From: Metallyticus violacea
Lineage: Eukaryota; Arthropoda; Insecta; Mantodea; Metallyticidae
Assembly (NCBI GenBank): GCA_030762175.1
Contig: CM060834.1
Coordinates: forward strand, 66,507,501 to 66,571,500
DNA length: 64,000 bases
Direction of reading: 5' to 3'
The translations under genes were made by a program, and so were the position numbers. Within the stretch, counting starts at the first letter, position 1. Every line of letters starts with the position of its first letter. The notes under the pieces are model-generated. The model saw nothing but the letters and a program-made list of their open reading frames with translations, had not been told where the DNA came from and did not search any database. Positions 61,001-64,000 of the stretch are shown one piece after another.

Positions 61001-64000
61001 TTTGAGATAACTGGTTCTCTTTCATTATACTAGTTTGATAGTCTCAGACCAGCATATTATGCGCAAAGAATCTCGAAAAGAAAAAAAATTTTTTTCGAAG
61101 TTTGGAAACTTCCTTAGAATCACTTTTTTTCCATTCTTATTTGAGATAACTTGTTCTCTACTAGTTTGATAGCCTTAGACAAGCATATTATGCGCAAAGA
61201 ATCTCGAAAAGAAAAAAATTTTTTTTCGAAGTTTGGAAACTTCGTTAGAATCACTTTTTTTCCGTTCTTATTTAAGATAACTTTTTCTCTTTCATTATAC
61301 TAGTTTGATAGCCTGAGACAAGCATATTATGCGCAAAGAATCTCGAAAAGAAAAAAATTTTTTTTCGAAGTTTGGAAACTTCCTTAGAATCACTTTTTTT
61401 CCATTCTTATTTGAGACAACTTGTTCTCTTTCATTATACTTGTTTGATAGCTTTAGACAAGCATATTATGCGCAAAGAATCTCGAAAAGAAAAAAATTTT
61501 TTTTCGAAGTTTGGAAACTTCGTTAGAATCACTTTTTTTCCGTTCTTATTTAAGATTACTGGTTCTCTTTCATTATACTAGTTTGATAGCCTCAGAAAAG
61601 CATATTATGCGCAAAGAATCTCTAAAAGAAAACATTTTTTTTTCGAAGTTTGGAAACTTCGTTAGAATCACTTTTTTTCCGTTCTTATTTGAGATAACTT
61701 GTTCTCTTTCATTATACTAGTTTGATAGCCTCAGAAAAGCATAGGTATGCGCAAAGAATTTCGAAAAGAAAAAAATTTTTTTTCGAAGTTTGGAAACTTC
61801 GTTAGAATCACTTTTTTTCCGTTCTTATTTGAGATAATTGGTTCTCTTTCATTATACTAGTTTGATAGCCTCAGACAAGCGTATTATGCGCAAAGAATCT
61901 CGAAAAGAAAAAAATTTTTTTTCGAAGTTTGGAAAGTTCCTTAGAATCACTTTTTTTCCATTCTTATTTGAGATAACTTGTTCTCTTTCATTATACTTGT
62001 TTGATAGTCTTAGACAAGCATATTATGCGCAAAGAATCTCGAAAAGAAAAAAATTTTTTTTCGAAGTTTGGAAACTTCGTTAGAATCACTTTTTTTCCGT
62101 TCTTATTTAAGATTACTGGTTCTCTTTCATTATACTAGTTTGATAGCCTCAGACAAGCATATTATGCGCAAAGAATCTCGAAAAGAAAAAAATTTTTTTT
62201 CGAAGTTTGGAAACTTCGTTAGAATCACCTTTTTTCCGTTCTTATTTGAGATAACTTGTTCTCTTTCATTATACTAGTTTGATAGCCTCAGAAACGCATA
62301 TTATGCGCAAAAAATCTCGAAAAGAAAAAATTTTTTTTTCGAAGATTGGAAACCTCGTTAGAATCACTTTTTTTCCGTTCTTATTTGAGATAACTGGTTC
62401 TCTTTCATTATACTAGTTTGATAGCCTCAGACAAGCATATTATGCGCAAAGAATCTCGAAAAGAAAAAAAATTTTTTTCGAAGTTTGGAAACTTCCTTAG
62501 AATCACTTTTTTTCCATTCTTATTTGAGATAACTTGTTCTCTTTCATTATACTAGTTTGATAGCCTTAGACAAGCATATTATGCGCAAAGAATCTCGAAA
62601 AGAAAAAAATTTTTTTTCGAAGTTTGGAAACTTCGTTAGAATCACTTTTTTCCGTTCTTATTTAAGATAATTTGTTCTCTTTCATTATACTAGTTTGATA
62701 GCCTTAGACAAGCATATTATGCGCAAAGAATCTCGAAAAGAAAAAAATTTTTTTCGAAGTTTGGAAACTTCGTTAGAATCACTTTTTTTCCGTTCTTATT
62801 TGAGATAACTGGTTCTCTTTCATTATACTAGTTTGAGAGCCTCAGAAAAGCATATTATGCGCAAAGAATCTCGAAAAGAAAAAAATTTTTTTTCGAAGAT
62901 TGGAAACCTCGTTAGAATCACTTTTTTTCCGTTCTTATTTGAGATAACTGGTTCTCTTTCATTATACTAGTTTGATAGCCTCAGACAAGCATATTATGCG
63001 CAAAGAATCTCGAAAAGAAAAAAATTTTTTTTCGAAGTTTGGAAACTTCCTTAGAATCACTTTTTATCCATTCTTATTTGAGATAACTTGTTCTCTTTCA
63101 TTATACTAGTTTGATAGCCTTAGACAAGCATATTATGCGCAAAGAATCTCGAAAAGAAAAAAATTTTTTTTCGAAGTTTGGAAACTTCGTTAGAATCACT
63201 TTTTTTCCGTTCTTATATAAGATAACTTGTTCTCTTTCATTATACTAGTTTGATAGCCTGAGACAAGCATATTATGCGCAAAGAATCTCGAAAAGAAAAA
63301 AATTTTTTTTCGAAGTTTGGAAACTTCGTTAGAATCACTTTTTTTCCGTTCTTATTTGAGATAACTGGTTCTCTTTCATTATACTAGTTTGATAGCCTCA
63401 GAAAAGCATATTATGCGCAAAGAATCTCGAAAAGAAAAAAATTTTTTTTCAAAGATTGGAAACCTCGTTAGAATCACTTTTTTTCCGTTCTTATTTGAGA
63501 TAACTGGTTCTCTTTCATTATACTAGTTTGATAGCCTCAGACAAGCATATTATGCGCAAAGAATCTCGAAAAGAAAAAAAATTTTTTTCGAAGTATGGAA
63601 ACTTCCTTAGAATCACTTTTTTTCCATTCTTATTTGAGATAACTTGTTCTCTTTCATTATACTAGTTTGATAGCCTTAGACAAGCATATTATGCGCAGAG
63701 AATCTCGAAAAGAAAAAACTTTTTTTTCGAAGTTTGGAAACTTCGTTAGAATCACTTTTTTTCCGTTCTTATTTGAGATAACTGGTTCTCTTTCATTATA
63801 CTAGTTTGATAGCCTCAGACAAGCATATTATGCGCAAAGAATCTCGAAAAGAAAAAAATTTTTTTTCGAAGTTTGGAAACTTCGTTAGAATCCGTTCTTA
63901 TTTGAGATAACTTGTTCTCTTTCATTATACTAGTTTGATAGCCTTAGACAAGCATATTATGCGCAAAGAATCTCGAAAAGAAAAAAATATTTTTTCGAAG
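58001..64000 (+). repeat. Right domain, with a 19-monomer duplication and small deletions
   Basis: No gene is present. The rare gctttagac (near 58,816 and 61,449), the ggtatgcgc monomer (59,111 and 61,744) and ggaaagttcc (near 59,296 and 61,932) repeat at an offset of 2,633 bp. That is 19 monomers less eight bases, the eight being lost at 61,158. Three short internal deletions fall at 58,678, 61,159 and 63,893. From about 62.3 kb the monomers return to the main-family series (taagataatttg near 62,660, gagagcc near 62,833, tttttatccatt near 63,063) as at 16.8-17.6 kb. Confidence 0.78.

Larger units (their letters stand above)
1..64000 (+). repeat. Tandem satellite array, ~139-bp monomer, about 460 copies
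   Basis: The whole window is one head-to-tail array in a single orientation. The phase word ttcttattt lies at 2 and 141 and last at 63,895, which fits 460 periods of mean 138.9 bp. The shortfall of 47 bp from 460 x 139 is explained by three 8-10 bp deletions near the right end plus scattered one-base losses in T-runs. One monomer counted by hand has 42 G+C of 139 (30%). Monomers differ at a limited set of recurring positions. No unique sequence, transposon, RNA gene or conserved reading frame interrupts the array, and both window edges fall inside it. Long, homogeneous, AT-rich arrays of this kind are typical of eukaryotic centromeric, pericentromeric or subtelomeric heterochromatin. I do not recognise the family or the species. 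Confidence 0.98.

Noticed and set aside
2403..62277. Over 90 open frames of 60-166 codons on the + strand
   Set aside because: All are translations of the same satellite monomer in different phases. They share the same strings, end wherever the phase reaches TGA/TAG/TAA in the tttgatag region, often need TTG starts, and change with each indel. There is no codon-level conservation, no start context and no domain.
1..64000. CRISPR array
   Set aside because: The whole 139-bp unit is conserved. There is no short repeat alternating with unique spacers, no leader and no cas gene.
1..64000. Transposon or retrotransposon insertion, or MITE array
   Set aside because: No terminal repeats, target-site duplications, integrase, transposase or reverse transcriptase frames, or break in the 139-bp phase that would fit an insertion.
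1..64000. Telomeric repeat or ribosomal DNA spacer
   Set aside because: No short TTAGGG- or TTTAGGG-like tandem run and no rRNA sequence occurs. The single ttaggg-like word near 29,579 is one point change in a monomer.

Overview
The window is one uninterrupted block of satellite DNA. A single AT-rich monomer of about 139 bp (30% G+C, counted by hand on one copy) is repeated head to tail on the same strand from the first base to the last. The nine-base phase word ttcttattt at position 2 recurs at 141 and is last met at 63,895. That is about 460 periods with a mean of 138.9 bp. I see no inserted transposon, no unique flank, no RNA gene and no credible protein gene. This is characteristic of eukaryotic constitutive heterochromatin, such as a centromere, pericentromere, subtelomere or knob. 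The species cannot be named from the sequence.

Each monomer has the same plan, described with the coordinates of the first copy. There is a variable word near 50-58 (cttagac, ctcagac, ctcagaa or ctgagac), a GCGC-containing word near 65-71, an A-tract/T-tract junction of 15 bp at 88-102, a short perfect dyad at 103-120, and a T-run at 131-137 before the next ttcttattt. Variants at about ten positions act as barcodes for tracing copies.

The barcodes show that the array grew by duplicating multi-monomer blocks at several scales: 3-mer triads, 5-mers (695 bp), 6-mers (835 bp), 10-mers (1,388 bp), 24-mers (about 3,336 bp), 26-mers (about 3,612 bp), 27/28-mers (3,750/3,889 bp) and 30/31-mers (4,169/4,308 bp). 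There are also dispersed copies tens of kilobases apart.

Layout: 1-3.9 kb is mixed and related to 8.4-10 kb. 3.9-6.3 kb is the G-block. 6.3-13.9 kb holds two tandem 27/28-mer units. 13.9-15.9 kb is a segment also found at 45.8-47.5 kb. 15.9-22.0 kb holds two 24-mer units, the second with an internal deletion. 20.75-28.84 kb holds two 30/31-mer units. 28.8-31.8 kb is a linker. 31.8-37.6 kb holds two 26-mer units. 37.6-40.95 kb is mosaic. 40.96-48.2 kb is a distant copy of 5.25-16.4 kb that lacks its internal duplication. 48.2-50.8 kb copies 30.1-32.7 kb. 50.8-62.3 kb is a distinct subfamily domain. 62.3-64 kb returns to the main family.

No genes act together here. Any function would be structural (nucleosome phasing, kinetochore or heterochromatin seeding, non-B DNA) or through satellite transcripts, and that part is inference.
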